From: UBA1127 sp965116355
GTDB lineage: Bacteria; Chloroflexota; Dehalococcoidia; Lucifugimonadales; UBA1127
Assembly: GCA_965116355.1 (NCBI GenBank)
Contig: OZ220679.1
Location: forward strand, 2,356,001 to 2,420,000
Direction: 5' to 3'
Length of the DNA stretch: 64,000 bases
Shown piece after piece: positions 1 through 9,499 of the stretch. The position numbers and the translations under genes are program-made. Each line of letters begins with the position of its first letter. The stretch's first letter is position 1. Under the pieces are notes generated by a model. It did no database searches and was not told the DNA's origin. It saw only the letters and a program-made list of their open reading frames with translations.

Positions 1-552
1 CTCCACGGCGAAGGCATGGTCGACGAGAATGGCTTCAACCTCGCCATCGAGAAGGGCCTGCACCGAGTCCTGGGAGCCGCGGAAGGTCTTGAAGAACTTG
101 CCAGTGTCCAAAAAGTAGTCCGAGTGGATGGTGGACGCCTGGGCGCCAACGAGACCCTCGACAGCCTCGTCGCCGGAACCGGCCCTGGCGAGGTAGACGG
201 AGGGGGTGGGTGGATAGTAGGGCTGGGTGAAGTCGATCCTCTCGTCACGCTCCTGGGTGATGCTCATGCCCGCAAGGATGGCGTCAAAGTCCTCAGCGCG
301 CAGGTGAGGGATCAGCGTTTCCCACTCGTTGACAACCCACTCGCACTCCAGGCCGGCGCGGCGGCAGAGCTCGTCACCCATCTCGCGTTCGAGGCCGCCT
401 ATCTCGCCGTCGTCGTTGGTGAAGTTGAAGGGGTGATAGTCGGCGGTCGTAGCGATGACGACGGTCTCGGGGCCGCCGCAGGCGAGGGAGAGTGCCAGGA
501 GCAGAATGGCAACGGGAATGGTGCGTAGCAATCGCGAGGGACTCAGCTGCAA
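1..552 (-). CDS. Amino-acid ABC transporter solute-binding lipoprotein (5' part, runs off left edge)
   Basis: Reading right to left, the frame is open from a TTG at 552 to base 1 and continues beyond the window, giving 184 codons. A CCTCC at 559-563 (GGAGG on the coding strand) lies 6 bases upstream and supports the TTG start. The N-terminus is a hydrophobic signal ending LALSLAC-GG, a likely lipobox. It is followed by IATTADYHPFNF and later DAILAGMSITQERDERIDFT, the pattern of family-3 solute-binding proteins for polar or basic amino acids. The protein should be anchored outside the membrane and deliver ligand to a permease not seen here. The exact ligand is unknown; family assignment is firm. 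Confidence 0.85.
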   Translation of the reverse strand, partial: MQLSPSRLLRTIPVAILLLALSLACGGPETVVIATTADYHPFNFTNDDGEIGGLEREMGDELCRRAGLECEWVVNEWETLIPHLRAEDFDAILAGMSITQERDERIDFTQPYYPPTPSVYLARAGSGDEAVEGLVGAQASTIHSDYFLDTGKFFKTFRGSQDSVQALLDGEVEAILVDHAFAVE

Positions 553-673
553 CTTTCGCCTCCTACGTATCCCGCATCGCCGGGAGCACTCGACTGTGTG
601 CGTGTTCCAAGGGCTGATGCAGGCGGCTGGACCGGAACCCGCCGGGATGCGGACCCCGGGCCGCCGTGTTTCA

Positions 674-701
674 GATTAAATCAATGCTCCCCCGATATCA
701 A
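674..701 (-). promoter_or_regulatory. Possible promoter for the solute-binding gene ending at base 1
   Basis: On the minus strand TTGATA (696-701) is followed after 16 bases by TTAATC (674-679), about 120 bases before the TTG start. The match is moderate, so this is tentative. Confidence 0.3.
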
Positions 702-828
702 AGTCATCAGCGTGCCGCATGGCTTACGGCACACAGTTGAGCTCCAAACAACCGGAGCCAGACAATGTCACTATTGCACACTCAACGGACACATTGTGAT
801 TCTCATTCTTTCACGATTACAACACCGC

Positions 829-857
829 TTGAACTATCTGTGGTGTGGGGGCATACT
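829..857 (+). promoter_or_regulatory. Probable sigma-70-type promoter of the liv operon
   Basis: TTGAAC (829-834), a 17-base spacer and CATACT (852-857) lie about 80 bases upstream of the livJ-like start. The surrounding 553-935 gap is AT-richer than the genes on either side and holds no convincing gene. Confidence 0.5.
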
Positions 858-935
858 GATTTTGCTTTGAATGCAGACGATTGATTGCGGGGACGGCGCA
901 CTTAAGCGCACGTGGAGCGGAGAGAGGAGGCAGGG

Positions 936-2111
936 ATGAATGCGTTGTATTCCAAGCCATTCTTGTTGCTGAGCATTCTGCTGGTTGCGGCGTTTGGGTT
1001 CATGGCATGCGATGGCGACGATGGCGACACATACAGGCTTGGCGTGATGGAATCGCTGACGGGGCCGGGCGAGACGTACGGCACCGTCGCCAACCAGGCG
1101 AAGCAGATGGCGGTTGACGAGATCAACGCGGCCGGCGGCGTCAACGGCAAGATGCTGGAGCTGGTGGTTGAAGACTCCAAGTGCAACGCCGCCGATGCCA
1201 TCACGGCCTACAACAAGCTGACGGACGTGGACGACATCAAGATCATCCTCGGCACGTCGTGCAGCGGCGCGATGCTTGGCGCGGCCCCGCTGGCGGAGGC
1301 CGACGGGGTGATCATGTTCTCCGGCCTGGCGACGAACCCGGACATCGCGGAGGCGGGCGACTACATCTTCCGGACGTCGCTGAACGACGCGCAGCTGGGC
1401 ATCGACATGGGCAACACGATGTGGGCGGGCGGCATCCGCACCATCGCGACCATTGCCGAGTCGACGGACTACGCAGAGGGCGTACGGAAGGCGTCCAGCG
1501 ACCGGTTCGTCGAACTAGGCGGCACCATAGCGCTGGCAGAGAGCTACCCGTCCGACACGACAGACTTCCGGAGCCAGCTGACGAAGCTGCTGGCAACCGA
1601 GCCGGACGCGCTGCTCGTCGCGGCGCAGGCGGAGTTTACGGGCGGCACCATCGTCAAGCAGGCGCGTGAGCTGGGGTACACGGGCCCGATCTTCGGCGAC
1701 GTGGTGGTCGCGGGGACAACGGCGCTGGAGGTCGCGGGCGACGCCGCCACGGGTGTGACGGCGATCATCACGGACCTGGACCCCGCCAACACCAAGGCGA
1801 AAGAAGTGGTGGACAACTTCCGCGCCCGGTACGACTACGTGACGCTGCCGTGGTACCTGGGTTCGGCCTACGACGACGTGTACATCGTCGCGGAGTGCCT
1901 GAAGCAGACTGACGACGACCAGGACGCGGACGGCATGCGGGACTGCCTGTACGAGATCACCTGGAGCGGGGCCATCGGCCAGGACTACAGCTTCGACGAG
2001 AAGGGTGAGGTCGTGGGGCTGTCCAACGTCGTCATCCAGGTGCTGCCGGTCAGCGAGCGCACCGACGACAACCAGGGCTACAAGGTATTGGGCCCAGCGC
2101 CCAGCCTCTAG
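936..2111 (+). CDS. livJ: Branched-chain amino-acid-type ABC transporter substrate-binding lipoprotein (LivJ/LivK-like)
   Basis: This 391-residue extracytoplasmic binding protein should capture leucine/isoleucine/valine or a related small carboxylate or amide for the permease encoded just downstream. The ATG at 936 is preferred over an upstream GTG at 912 because GAGGAGG precedes it by 5 bases and the signal peptide then begins at once. A lipobox ends at Cys25 (GFMAC). The mature part starts YRLGVMESLTGPG and contains AVDEINAAGGVNGK, hallmarks of periplasmic-binding-protein type I (Leu/Ile/Val family). It is first of five co-directional genes (binding protein, two permeases, two ATPases), a complete Liv-type system. 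Substrate is not determinable from sequence; urea, amides and other compounds are also carried by this family. Confidence 0.9.
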   Translation: MNALYSKPFLLLSILLVAAFGFMACDGDDGDTYRLGVMESLTGPGETYGTVANQAKQMAVDEINAAGGVNGKMLELVVEDSKCNAADAITAYNKLTDVDDIKIILGTSCSGAMLGAAPLAEADGVIMFSGLATNPDIAEAGDYIFRTSLNDAQLGIDMGNTMWAGGIRTIATIAESTDYAEGVRKASSDRFVELGGTIALAESYPSDTTDFRSQLTKLLATEPDALLVAAQAEFTGGTIVKQARELGYTGPIFGDVVVAGTTALEVAGDAATGVTAIITDLDPANTKAKEVVDNFRARYDYVTLPWYLGSAYDDVYIVAECLKQTDDDQDADGMRDCLYEITWSGAIGQDYSFDEKGEVVGLSNVVIQVLPVSERTDDNQGYKVLGPAPSL

Positions 2112-2243
2112 CGTACACTCGCGGGGTGGAGGCGGCCTAAAGGCCGGGCCTGAAAGCCGGGCCAGTCGGCCGGGGCCTGAGGGTCTGATCGGCTCGGCCG
2201 GTCCCACCCCGCTCCACATTCTGAAACGCAGGGGGACGCGCCG

Positions 2244-3602
2244 GTGCAACGTCTCAGGGCGGTTGGCACCCGCCAGGGCAACGTCCTGGCCATAGTCCTT
2301 GCGACTCTGGCGGTCTCCTACCTTGCGTGGAAGATCACGGAATCCCCCTCGCAGTCGGTGCAATTCGCCTTCAACGGGCTGTCGGTGGGCGCGGTGTACG
2401 CGCTGCTGGCGATGGGCTTCACGCTGGTCTACAGCACCGTCTGGTTCTTCGACCTCTACTACGGCGCCGCGGCGGCGCTCGGCGCGTACGGCGTTTTCTA
2501 CATGCGCCACCAGGAGGTGGTGGGCGGTCACTACGAGGTGCAGAACCCCGTCGTGAACATTGTCTTCGGGCTTGTCGTGGCCGGCGTGGTGGCGTGGGCG
2601 CTCTTCGAGATCCTGTATCCCCGGTTACGGGGCCGGTTCAGCCGGAGGTCCATCCAGGGGGCTGTCGCCTTCGCGGGCATCCTTGCCGGACTGTATACAG
2701 GGCTTCTTCTAGTGTACCCGGACAACCTGCATTTATCGTTTGGCCCCCTTGCGGGGCTGGCGATCGGCATTGCGGTGGCGCTCGCGGCACGCGAGGGGCT
2801 GGTGCGGCTCTCGAGCAGCGAGGACGGGCCGCTGGCGACGTTCGCGCCCATTGTTGTCGCGCTGGCGGTGGGCGCGGCTGCCGCGGCGTACATCGCGGAC
2901 AGGCCGGAAACCGGTCTGTACCTGAGCTGGGCGGTGTCCTGCCTGCTGGCGGGGTGCGTCGGGCTCGGGCTGTACCGGGGTCTGTACGTGACGCTGCGGC
3001 AGCGGGCCCGGTCGCCGCTGATCATGCTGGTGGCGTCGATGGGCATCCTGCTGGCAATCAGCGCGACGATCACCATCGTCTTCGAGAGCGCGCCGCGGCC
3101 GCTTCCTCCCGCCTTCGGTAGCACCCCGATCGAGTTCGGCGGGGGCAACATCAAGGGGTTCAACTTCTTCACGGTGGGCGTGTCCCTGGTGGGGTTTGCC
3201 GGGCTGCTGTGGCTGCTGCAACGGACATCGTTCGGGCGGTCGGTGCGGGCCATCGGCGACGACGAGGACGTGTCCAAGGTGGTGGGGATCAACACGACGG
3301 TGGTCATCGCCATCGTATTCTTCATCGGCGCGGTGTTCGCGGCGATGGCGGGCATCCTGAGCGGCCACGACACGGCGATACAGCCCCGGATGGGGCTGCT
3401 GCTGCTGCTGAAGGGGTGGATTGCGTCGGTGGTGGGCGGGATCGGCAACCTCTACGGGGCGCTGCTGGGGGGCTTCGCGCTGGGCATGGTGGAGCAGTTC
3501 GGCATCTGGGACCTGGCAGGGGAGTGGAAGGACGTCATTTCGTTTGTGGTGTTGATCCTCTTCCTCTCCTTCTGGCCCAAGGGCGTGCTGCCAAGGAAGT
3601 GA
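2244..3602 (+). CDS. livH: LivH-type ABC permease with large internal expansion
   Basis: An integral membrane permease of 452 residues. The GTG start at 2244 is preceded by AGGGGG. The N-terminal part (NGLSVGAVYALLAMGFTLVY, about residues 44-63) and the C-terminal part (FGRSVRAIGDDEDVSKVVGIN and the final helices) match LivH permeases, which normally have about 290-300 residues. Between them, about residues 120-245, there is an extra hydrophobic segment with several predicted membrane helices, so this protein is about 150 residues longer than usual. It lies 132 bases after livJ and 4 bases before livM, so the three are likely cotranscribed. The permease assignment is sure; the role of the expansion is unknown. 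Confidence 0.88.
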   Translation: MQRLRAVGTRQGNVLAIVLATLAVSYLAWKITESPSQSVQFAFNGLSVGAVYALLAMGFTLVYSTVWFFDLYYGAAAALGAYGVFYMRHQEVVGGHYEVQNPVVNIVFGLVVAGVVAWALFEILYPRLRGRFSRRSIQGAVAFAGILAGLYTGLLLVYPDNLHLSFGPLAGLAIGIAVALAAREGLVRLSSSEDGPLATFAPIVVALAVGAAAAAYIADRPETGLYLSWAVSCLLAGCVGLGLYRGLYVTLRQRARSPLIMLVASMGILLAISATITIVFESAPRPLPPAFGSTPIEFGGGNIKGFNFFTVGVSLVGFAGLLWLLQRTSFGRSVRAIGDDEDVSKVVGINTTVVIAIVFFIGAVFAAMAGILSGHDTAIQPRMGLLLLLKGWIASVVGGIGNLYGALLGGFALGMVEQFGIWDLAGEWKDVISFVVLILFLSFWPKGVLPRK

Positions 3603-3606
3603 CCAC

Positions 3607-4653
3607 ATGACGACACGTACGACCGAGAGCACAGAGGCGGGACAGCGTCCCGGGCTGGTCGGCCGGCTCAGGAACGGCAACATCGAGCTGTGGGCCAACC
3701 TGATTGTGCTGGCGCTGGTGATCGGCTTCGTGTTCTGGCGGGGGAGCGGCTTCGCGATCACGATCGGGACGGTGTTCGCCATCTGGGCGATCCTGACGGT
3801 AAGCCTGAACCTGGTGGTGGGCTACACGGGGCTGCTGTCGGTGGGGCACATCGGCTTCTTCGGCATCGGCGCGTACAGCGTGGCGATCCTGACATCGACG
3901 ACGGACTACTCGCTGCTGCGGACGCAGAGCATTCCCACGTACGAATGGCCGTTCTTCGCGGCGCTGCCGGTCGGCATTGTGCTGGCGGGGGCGGTGGCGC
4001 TGGTGGTGGGGGTGGTGTTCAACCGCTTCCGGGACGACGTCTTCGTGCTGGTGTCGTTCGGGTTTGCCATCATCTCATTCAACCTGTTCCTCAACGCAGG
4101 GGCGATCACGCGGGGGGCCTTCGGCATCCACGAGGTCGCGCGGCCGAACATCGTGGGGCGGACGCTGGACGGCGAGCTGGAGTACCTGATCATGGCGCTG
4201 GTGTGCCTGGCGGCCGTGTCGCTGGTGGCGTGGGCCATCGTGACGTCGTCGTTCGGGCGGGTGCTGACGGCGATACGGGAGGACGAGCAGGCGGCGGCGG
4301 TGTTCGGGTACCGGGTGACGCACTACAAGCTGGCCATCTGGGTGATCTCGGCGATGATGGCGGCGATGGCGGGCGGGTTGTTCTCGAGCTGGACGTCGTT
4401 CATCGACCCCAACTCGTTCATCCTGCTGGAGTCGATCCTGCTGGTGTCCATCGTCATCCTTGGAGGGCTGGCAACCATCTGGGGATCGCTGCTGGGCGCG
4501 ATGACCTTCGTGCTGCTGGAGGAGGGGATGCGCTTCCTGCCCTTCATCCCGGACGTGTATGTTGGGCAGGCGCGGCAGGTGGCGCTGGGCCTGCTGCTGG
4601 TGGTGCTCATGCTGTTCCGGCCGCAGGGGCTGATGGGGAGGTACAAGCTATGA
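3607..4653 (+). CDS. livM: LivM-type branched-chain amino-acid ABC permease
   Basis: This 348-residue membrane protein pairs with the LivH-like subunit to form the channel of the Liv importer. After a short polar N-terminus there is a run of hydrophobic helices. It includes SLNLVVGYTGLLSVGHIGFFG (about residues 64-84), the signature LivM segment, and FGRVLTAIREDEQAAAVFGY, the cytoplasmic coupling region that contacts the ATPase. It starts 4 bases after livH. Its TGA overlaps the ATG of livG in the ATGA arrangement, indicating translational coupling. Confidence 0.92.
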   Translation: MTTRTTESTEAGQRPGLVGRLRNGNIELWANLIVLALVIGFVFWRGSGFAITIGTVFAIWAILTVSLNLVVGYTGLLSVGHIGFFGIGAYSVAILTSTTDYSLLRTQSIPTYEWPFFAALPVGIVLAGAVALVVGVVFNRFRDDVFVLVSFGFAIISFNLFLNAGAITRGAFGIHEVARPNIVGRTLDGELEYLIMALVCLAAVSLVAWAIVTSSFGRVLTAIREDEQAAAVFGYRVTHYKLAIWVISAMMAAMAGGLFSSWTSFIDPNSFILLESILLVSIVILGGLATIWGSLLGAMTFVLLEEGMRFLPFIPDVYVGQARQVALGLLLVVLMLFRPQGLMGRYKL

Positions 4654-5411
4654 CGCAGATCCCGGCCCGGGACGCCGAGCGCTACGCCCTTGGCACGGTG
4701 GGCGTCAGCAAGAACTTCGGCGGGGTGCAGGCGCTGCACCGGCTCTCGATCTCCATCCCGCGAGGGCAGATCACGTGCGTCATCGGCCCGAACGGGTCCG
4801 GGAAGTCGACGTTGATCAATGTCGTGAGCGGGATGCTGCCGCTGGACAGCGGCATGGTCATCGTCGACGGGGAGGGCTTGCACGTGGTGCACCCGTACGA
4901 GATGCCGGGCCTGGGCATCACGCGGACGTTCCAGGACGTGCGTCTATTCAACCAGATCAGCGTGTGGGACAACATCATGGTGGTGCTCACCCGGCGGAAG
5001 CTGCTGCCGGCCCTCCTCGAGCGGGGGAAGGCTTCGCAGCGGGAGCGGGCGGAGCAGGTGCTGCGCGACGTGGGGATGTGGGACAAGCGAAATTCGCTCG
5101 CAGAGGACCTCTCGTACGGGCAGCGGAAGCTGCTGGAGATGGCGCGGGCGATGGCGCTGGACTCGAGCATCTACCTCTTCGACGAGCCGTTTGCGGGGCT
5201 GTTTCCGCAGATGCTGACGCGGGTGAAGGACATCTTCAAACAGCTCCGGGCGCGGGGCAAGAGCATCCTGTTCATCACGCACAACATGGACATCGTGCGG
5301 GAGCTCTCGGACCACCTCATCGTCATGGACAGCGGGGAGCTGCTGGTTGAGGGCGACGTGGACGAGGTGCTCGCGCGGCGCGAGGTCATCGAGGCGTACC
5401 TGGGCGACTGA
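4650..5411 (+). CDS. livG: LivG-type ABC ATP-binding protein
   Basis: A 253-residue cytoplasmic ATPase powering the Liv importer. The ATG at 4650 overlaps the livM stop. Walker A is GPNGSGKST (about residue 47). The Q-loop region is TRTFQDVRLF, the ABC signature is LSYGQRKLLEMARAMA, and Walker B is IYLFDEPFAG followed by the switch His in ITHNMD. The signature has Tyr in place of the usual Gly-Gly (LSYGQ), which is typical of LivG proteins. It is the fourth gene of the operon. The next gene, the second ATPase, is separated by a 276-base gap filled with dispersed repeats. Confidence 0.92.
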   Translation: MTQIPARDAERYALGTVGVSKNFGGVQALHRLSISIPRGQITCVIGPNGSGKSTLINVVSGMLPLDSGMVIVDGEGLHVVHPYEMPGLGITRTFQDVRLFNQISVWDNIMVVLTRRKLLPALLERGKASQRERAEQVLRDVGMWDKRNSLAEDLSYGQRKLLEMARAMALDSSIYLFDEPFAGLFPQMLTRVKDIFKQLRARGKSILFITHNMDIVRELSDHLIVMDSGELLVEGDVDEVLARREVIEAYLGD

Positions 5412-5687
5412 GGACGGCCCAGGGCGAAAGGGAGCGACCGCGAGGGTCGCCCCTACGGCGGTGCGGGATCAGTCCCGGTTGTCGGGGTTCCTGCCTTCGC
5501 AGGAACGACGGAGGGTGGCGTGGGCCTGGGCACCGGCTTCCGCCGGTGAAACGAGGGGACGGGGGCACCCTTCGACAAGCTCAGGACGAGCGGGGGATAA
5601 CGCCGCTCCACTTGTCGGGGTTTCCCTGACTGCGCTAGGGCAGGCTCTGCCTTCGCAGGAACGACGGAGATTTGTGAGGCGGCGGGC
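5412..5687. repeat. Intergenic block of dispersed palindromic repeats between livG and livF
   Basis: The gap holds two copies of the GTTCCTGCCTTCGCAGGAAC hairpin unit (5481-5511 and, in a longer variant, 5614-5669). It also has a CACCGGCTTCCGCCGGTG hairpin (about 5530-5547) and a CCCTTCGACAAGCTCAGGAC unit (5567-5593). The same units recur near 35200, 35310, 42320-42530, 44674, 47980, 49400-49540 and 55663. No gene is seen here. The block splits an otherwise tight operon. Confidence 0.8.
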
Positions 5688-6491
5688 ATGGCGGAAGAGC
5701 GGGAGACACAGCAGAGCGAACAGCAGGCAGGGACGAACGGGTCCGCTGCCGAGCGGTTCATGCTGGGAATGGAGAACGTCTCCGTGCGCTACGGGGCGGT
5801 CGCGGCGCTGGAGCACGCCTCGCTGGGCATCCGCGAGGGCGAGGTTGTGGCGGTCATGGGGCCGAACGGCGCGGGGAAGTCGACGGTGCTGAAAGCGATC
5901 ATGGGGCTGGCGCCCGTCGCTGAGGGACAGGTTTACTGGCGCGACGCGCCGCTGACGACGGCGACGCACGAGATCGTCAAGCACGGCATCGCCTTCGTGC
6001 CGCAGGGGCGGCGGCTGTTCACGCATCTGACCATCGAGGAGAACCTCGAAATGGGGTGCCCGTACCTGCGCGACAAGGCGGAGAGGCGGCGGCGGATGGA
6101 CACGGTGATGGAGCTGTTCCCCATCCTGCACGACAAGCGCAAGGACCTCGCGAGCCAGATGTCGGGCGGGCAGCAGCAGATGCTGGCGCTGGGCCGCGGC
6201 CTGATGGCCAACCCCGAGGTGCTGCTGCTGGACGAGCCGACGCTCGGACTGGCGCCCAACATCGTGGCGAGCGTCTTCTTCAACGTCTCGCGCATCAGCG
6301 AGGAGCTGGGCACGATGATCATGGTGGTGGAGCACAACATCAAGGGCGTGCTGGACATCGTGGACCGGTGCTACATCCTCGACACGGGCCGCGTGGTGTT
6401 CGAGGGGACGCCGGACGACGTGCGCTCGACGCACATCCTGACGGAGGTGTTCCTGGGCAAGGTGCAGCCGATGGAGGGGGAGGAAGAATAG
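5688..6491 (+). CDS. livF: LivF-type ABC ATP-binding protein
   Basis: The second ATPase of the Liv importer, 267 residues. Walker A is MGPNGAGKST, the signature MSGGQQQMLALGRGLM and Walker B VLLLDEPTLGL. The H-loop lies in VVEHNIK and the Q-loop in FVPQGRRLF, the usual LivF pattern. The ATG at 5688 gives a polar 24-residue N-terminal extension. A second ATG at 5760 (MLGMENVSVRYG) would give the more usual family length, so the start is uncertain. It forms a heterodimer with LivG. The repeat-filled gap before it may hold an extra promoter or a processing site. Confidence 0.9.
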   Translation: MAEERETQQSEQQAGTNGSAAERFMLGMENVSVRYGAVAALEHASLGIREGEVVAVMGPNGAGKSTVLKAIMGLAPVAEGQVYWRDAPLTTATHEIVKHGIAFVPQGRRLFTHLTIEENLEMGCPYLRDKAERRRRMDTVMELFPILHDKRKDLASQMSGGQQQMLALGRGLMANPEVLLLDEPTLGLAPNIVASVFFNVSRISEELGTMIMVVEHNIKGVLDIVDRCYILDTGRVVFEGTPDDVRSTHILTEVFLGKVQPMEGEEE

Positions 6492-6611
6492 CCCGCAGCA
6501 GCGCGGAGGGCCCAGTCGCAGGGCTTCAACAGGGATACCAGAGTTTGCGCGCCCCAATGATGCGATGCTAGAGTGAGGCGGTCAGGTCAAATCTGACCGC
6601 AAGAAGAAGAC

Positions 6612-8462
6612 GTGTACGACTACGGCCTCATCGGCGACATGTCCTCAGCGGCGCTGGTCGGCACCGACGGTTCCATCGACTGGTGCTGTTTGCCACGTTT
6701 TGACTCACCAAGCGTCTTCGCAGCCATTCTCGACAAGGACATTGGCGGGCGGTTCCGCATCAGGCCCGCCTCCACCTTCTCCGCCTCGCTCCAAGCGTAC
6801 GTGCAAGACACCAACATCCTTCGCACGACGTTCAATACCGCAACGGGCACGGTGACCGTCACCGACTTCATGCCCATCCGCGACAGCGACATGGACGGCG
6901 TGCCCGACACCAATCCCGACGAACCCCCGGAAGTGCACCGCATCGTCACCTGCACGTCGGGCAGCGTGGAGATGCAGTGCGACTTCCATCCTCGCCACGA
7001 CTATGCGCGGTCGGTGCCGGAGCTACGCGCCATTCGCGGAAACGGCAACGGGCTCGCCGTCGAGGCGCAGGGCGGCCGGCAGAGCATGTCGCTTATCGCC
7101 GACGTGGCGCTGCCGGTGAAGGGCGAAGGCGTCTCGGGCACGTTCACGCTGTCGCAGGGGGAGTCAGCGACGTTCGTGCTGGCTTACGGGCACGGCAGGT
7201 CGGCAGTTTTGGAGCGGTACCGGACGCAGGAGAAACTGCGGCATACGCATGAGTACTGGGAGAGCCTGGTCACGGCCATGAACTACACGGGGCTGTGGCG
7301 CGAGCAGGTGGTCCGCTCCTTCCTGCTGTTGCACCTGATGATGTACCGCGGCACGGGGGCAATCGTCGCGGCGCCGACGACGAGCCTGCCGGAGACCATC
7401 GGCGGGTCACGGAACTGGGACTACCGGTACTCGTGGCTGCGGGACACGAGCTTCGCCGTCGACATCCTGTACCGGCTGGGCGACGTCTACGGCGCAGACC
7501 ACTACGTCCAATGGCTGCTGGAGCAATGCCAGCTGAGCCGGCGGCGGACGCGCATCGTCTACGGGATCACGAGGTCGTCGTCGCTGAAGGAGCAAGTGCT
7601 CGACCACCTGCGGGGGTACGAGGACTCGCGGCCGGTCCGCATCGGGAACGGGGCGGCGGAACACCTGCAGATGGACGTCTTCGGCGAGGTGATCGCGTCG
7701 ATACACTCGCTGCTGGTGCTGCACGGGGAGATACCGGAGGAGGCGTGGGACCTGGTGGTCTCGCTGGCTGAGACGGTCATCGAGAACTGGCAGCGGCGCG
7801 ACCGGGGCGTGTGGGAGGTCCGGGGGGAACAGCAGCACTTCGTCTACTCGAAGGTGCTGTGCTGGACTGCGCTGGACACGGCGGCGTACATCGCGGCGGC
7901 GGTCGGACAGCGACGGCAATACCGGCGGTGGGGGCAGGTGGCATTCACCATCAAGACAGAGGTGCTGGACCAGGGGTGGAGCTCGGCCAAGGGGGCGTTC
8001 CGGCAACGCTACGGCAGCGACGCCCTGGACGCGTCCAACCTGGCGATCCCGTTCTTCAGCCTCATCGGACGCGACGACCCGCGCGTCAGGCAGAACGTCG
8101 ACGCGATCGAGCGAGAGCTGACAGATGGGCCGCTCGTCTGGCGCTACATCCCGGAGGAGACGGACGACGGGCTGGACGCGCAGCCCGAGGGGGCGTTCAC
8201 GCTGCTGAGCTTCTGGCTGCTGGGCAACCTCATCTACACCGGGCAGACGGACAGGGCCTTCGACTACTTCCACGACATCATCACCCGGTGCGCCAACCAC
8301 GTGGGACTGTTCGCGGAGATGTACGATCCGGCGGTTAACCGGCAACTCGGGAACTTCCCGCAGGCGTACTCGCACATCGGGCTGATTCACACGGCGCTCA
8401 ACCTCTCGGGCTTCATCGCGGACACGCCGACGCGGCTGATCCGGCCCCGGCGGCAGGGGTAG
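6612..8462 (+). CDS. Glycoside hydrolase family 15 protein (glucoamylase/trehalase-like)
   Basis: A 616-residue cytoplasmic enzyme (no signal peptide) that should hydrolyse alpha-linked glucosides such as trehalose or maltodextrins. The GTG at 6612 opens directly into YDYGLIGDMSSAALVGTDGS, the N-terminal beta domain typical of bacterial GH15 proteins. The (alpha/alpha)6 barrel follows with RNWDYRYSWLRDTSF (about residues 267-281). Near the C-terminus are PEGAFTLLSFWLL and FAEMYDP with QLGNFPQAYSHIGLI, the region with the catalytic base Glu in this family. Length fits the family (about 600). It is likely a separate unit downstream of liv. Trehalase versus glucoamylase activity cannot be told from sequence. 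Confidence 0.9.
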   Translation: MYDYGLIGDMSSAALVGTDGSIDWCCLPRFDSPSVFAAILDKDIGGRFRIRPASTFSASLQAYVQDTNILRTTFNTATGTVTVTDFMPIRDSDMDGVPDTNPDEPPEVHRIVTCTSGSVEMQCDFHPRHDYARSVPELRAIRGNGNGLAVEAQGGRQSMSLIADVALPVKGEGVSGTFTLSQGESATFVLAYGHGRSAVLERYRTQEKLRHTHEYWESLVTAMNYTGLWREQVVRSFLLLHLMMYRGTGAIVAAPTTSLPETIGGSRNWDYRYSWLRDTSFAVDILYRLGDVYGADHYVQWLLEQCQLSRRRTRIVYGITRSSSLKEQVLDHLRGYEDSRPVRIGNGAAEHLQMDVFGEVIASIHSLLVLHGEIPEEAWDLVVSLAETVIENWQRRDRGVWEVRGEQQHFVYSKVLCWTALDTAAYIAAAVGQRRQYRRWGQVAFTIKTEVLDQGWSSAKGAFRQRYGSDALDASNLAIPFFSLIGRDDPRVRQNVDAIERELTDGPLVWRYIPEETDDGLDAQPEGAFTLLSFWLLGNLIYTGQTDRAFDYFHDIITRCANHVGLFAEMYDPAVNRQLGNFPQAYSHIGLIHTALNLSGFIADTPTRLIRPRRQG

Positions 8463-8542
8463 GGCGAGGCCGCGGCTCGCCTTGACTTTGCCCCCTTCGG
8501 CTACTATGTTGCCCATACGCAGCGGCTGCTACGGGGGATGAC

Positions 8543-9469
8543 GTGCAGCGATACATCCTGATACGGCTGTTCCACGGGCTCATCGCCTTCCTGGGCGTGA
8601 CCATCCTCATCTTCTCCCTGGTACGGCTGTCGGGCGACCCGCTGGACAACCTGCTGACTGAGGAAGACGACGAGGAGACAGCGCAGTACGTCCTCGAACT
8701 GTGGGGCCTCGACCGTCCGCTTGCCGTGCAGTACTTCACGTACATGCGGAATGTGCTGCAGTTCGAGTTCGGGCCGTCCTTCAGCTTCGACGCGTCCGCC
8801 GGCGAACTCATCAAACGCCGGCTACCCAACACGCTGCTACTCGGCGGACTGGCGACGGCTATCAGCTTCCCGCTATCCGTCGCAATCGGCGTGTTCACGG
8901 CAGTCAGACGGGACTCGTTCATGGACTATGGAGGGAAGTCGCTGGCCATTGTGGGGCAGGCGACCCCGGACTTCTGGATCGCCATCATCCTCATCTGGAT
9001 CTTCGCCGTGACGCTGGGGTGGCTGCCAACCTCGGGGAAGGGCGACTGGCAGAATCTGGTGCTGCCCGTCATTGTGCTTGCGCTGCCGAGCGCGGCGACG
9101 CTGCGGCTGATGCGCTCGGCGATGCTGAACCAGCTCGACTCCGAGTACGTCAAGCTGGCGCGCATCAAAGGGCTGCCGGAGTGGAAGATCATCTGGAAGC
9201 ACGCCTTCCGGAACGCGGCGATTGTGCCGCTTACGTTCATGAGCGTGATCATCGGGCAGTTGGTGTCTGGGTCAATCGTGGTGGAAACGATCTTTGCGTG
9301 GCCGGGGATGGGGCAGCTGGCCATCCAGGCGATCAACGCGCGCGACTACCACGTGGTGCAGGCGCTGGCGCTGATGGGCTCGACCATCCTGATTCTCATG
9401 CATTTAGTGACGGACATCGCGTACGTGTACGCGGACCCGCGCATCCGGTTCACACGGGTCAATCGGTAG
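8543..9469 (+). CDS. Dipeptide/oligopeptide-type ABC permease (DppB-like)
   Basis: A 308-residue inner-membrane permease. The GTG at 8543 has GGGGGA upstream. It starts MQRYILIRLFHGLIAFLGVT, the classic DppB/OppB first helix, followed by a periplasmic loop. The transport domain follows (RRLPNTLLLGGLATAISFPL) with the coupling motif YVKLARIKGLPEWKIIWKHA. It forms the heterodimeric channel with the DppC-like gene 30 bases downstream. Substrates of this class include peptides, nickel and sugars. No ATPase genes for it occur in the window; the binding protein at 11095-12894 may belong to it. Confidence 0.9.
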   Translation: MQRYILIRLFHGLIAFLGVTILIFSLVRLSGDPLDNLLTEEDDEETAQYVLELWGLDRPLAVQYFTYMRNVLQFEFGPSFSFDASAGELIKRRLPNTLLLGGLATAISFPLSVAIGVFTAVRRDSFMDYGGKSLAIVGQATPDFWIAIILIWIFAVTLGWLPTSGKGDWQNLVLPVIVLALPSAATLRLMRSAMLNQLDSEYVKLARIKGLPEWKIIWKHAFRNAAIVPLTFMSVIIGQLVSGSIVVETIFAWPGMGQLAIQAINARDYHVVQALALMGSTILILMHLVTDIAYVYADPRIRFTRVNR

Positions 9470-9499
9470 GCGCCCAGGCAGGGGGCGGAGAGGAACGGC

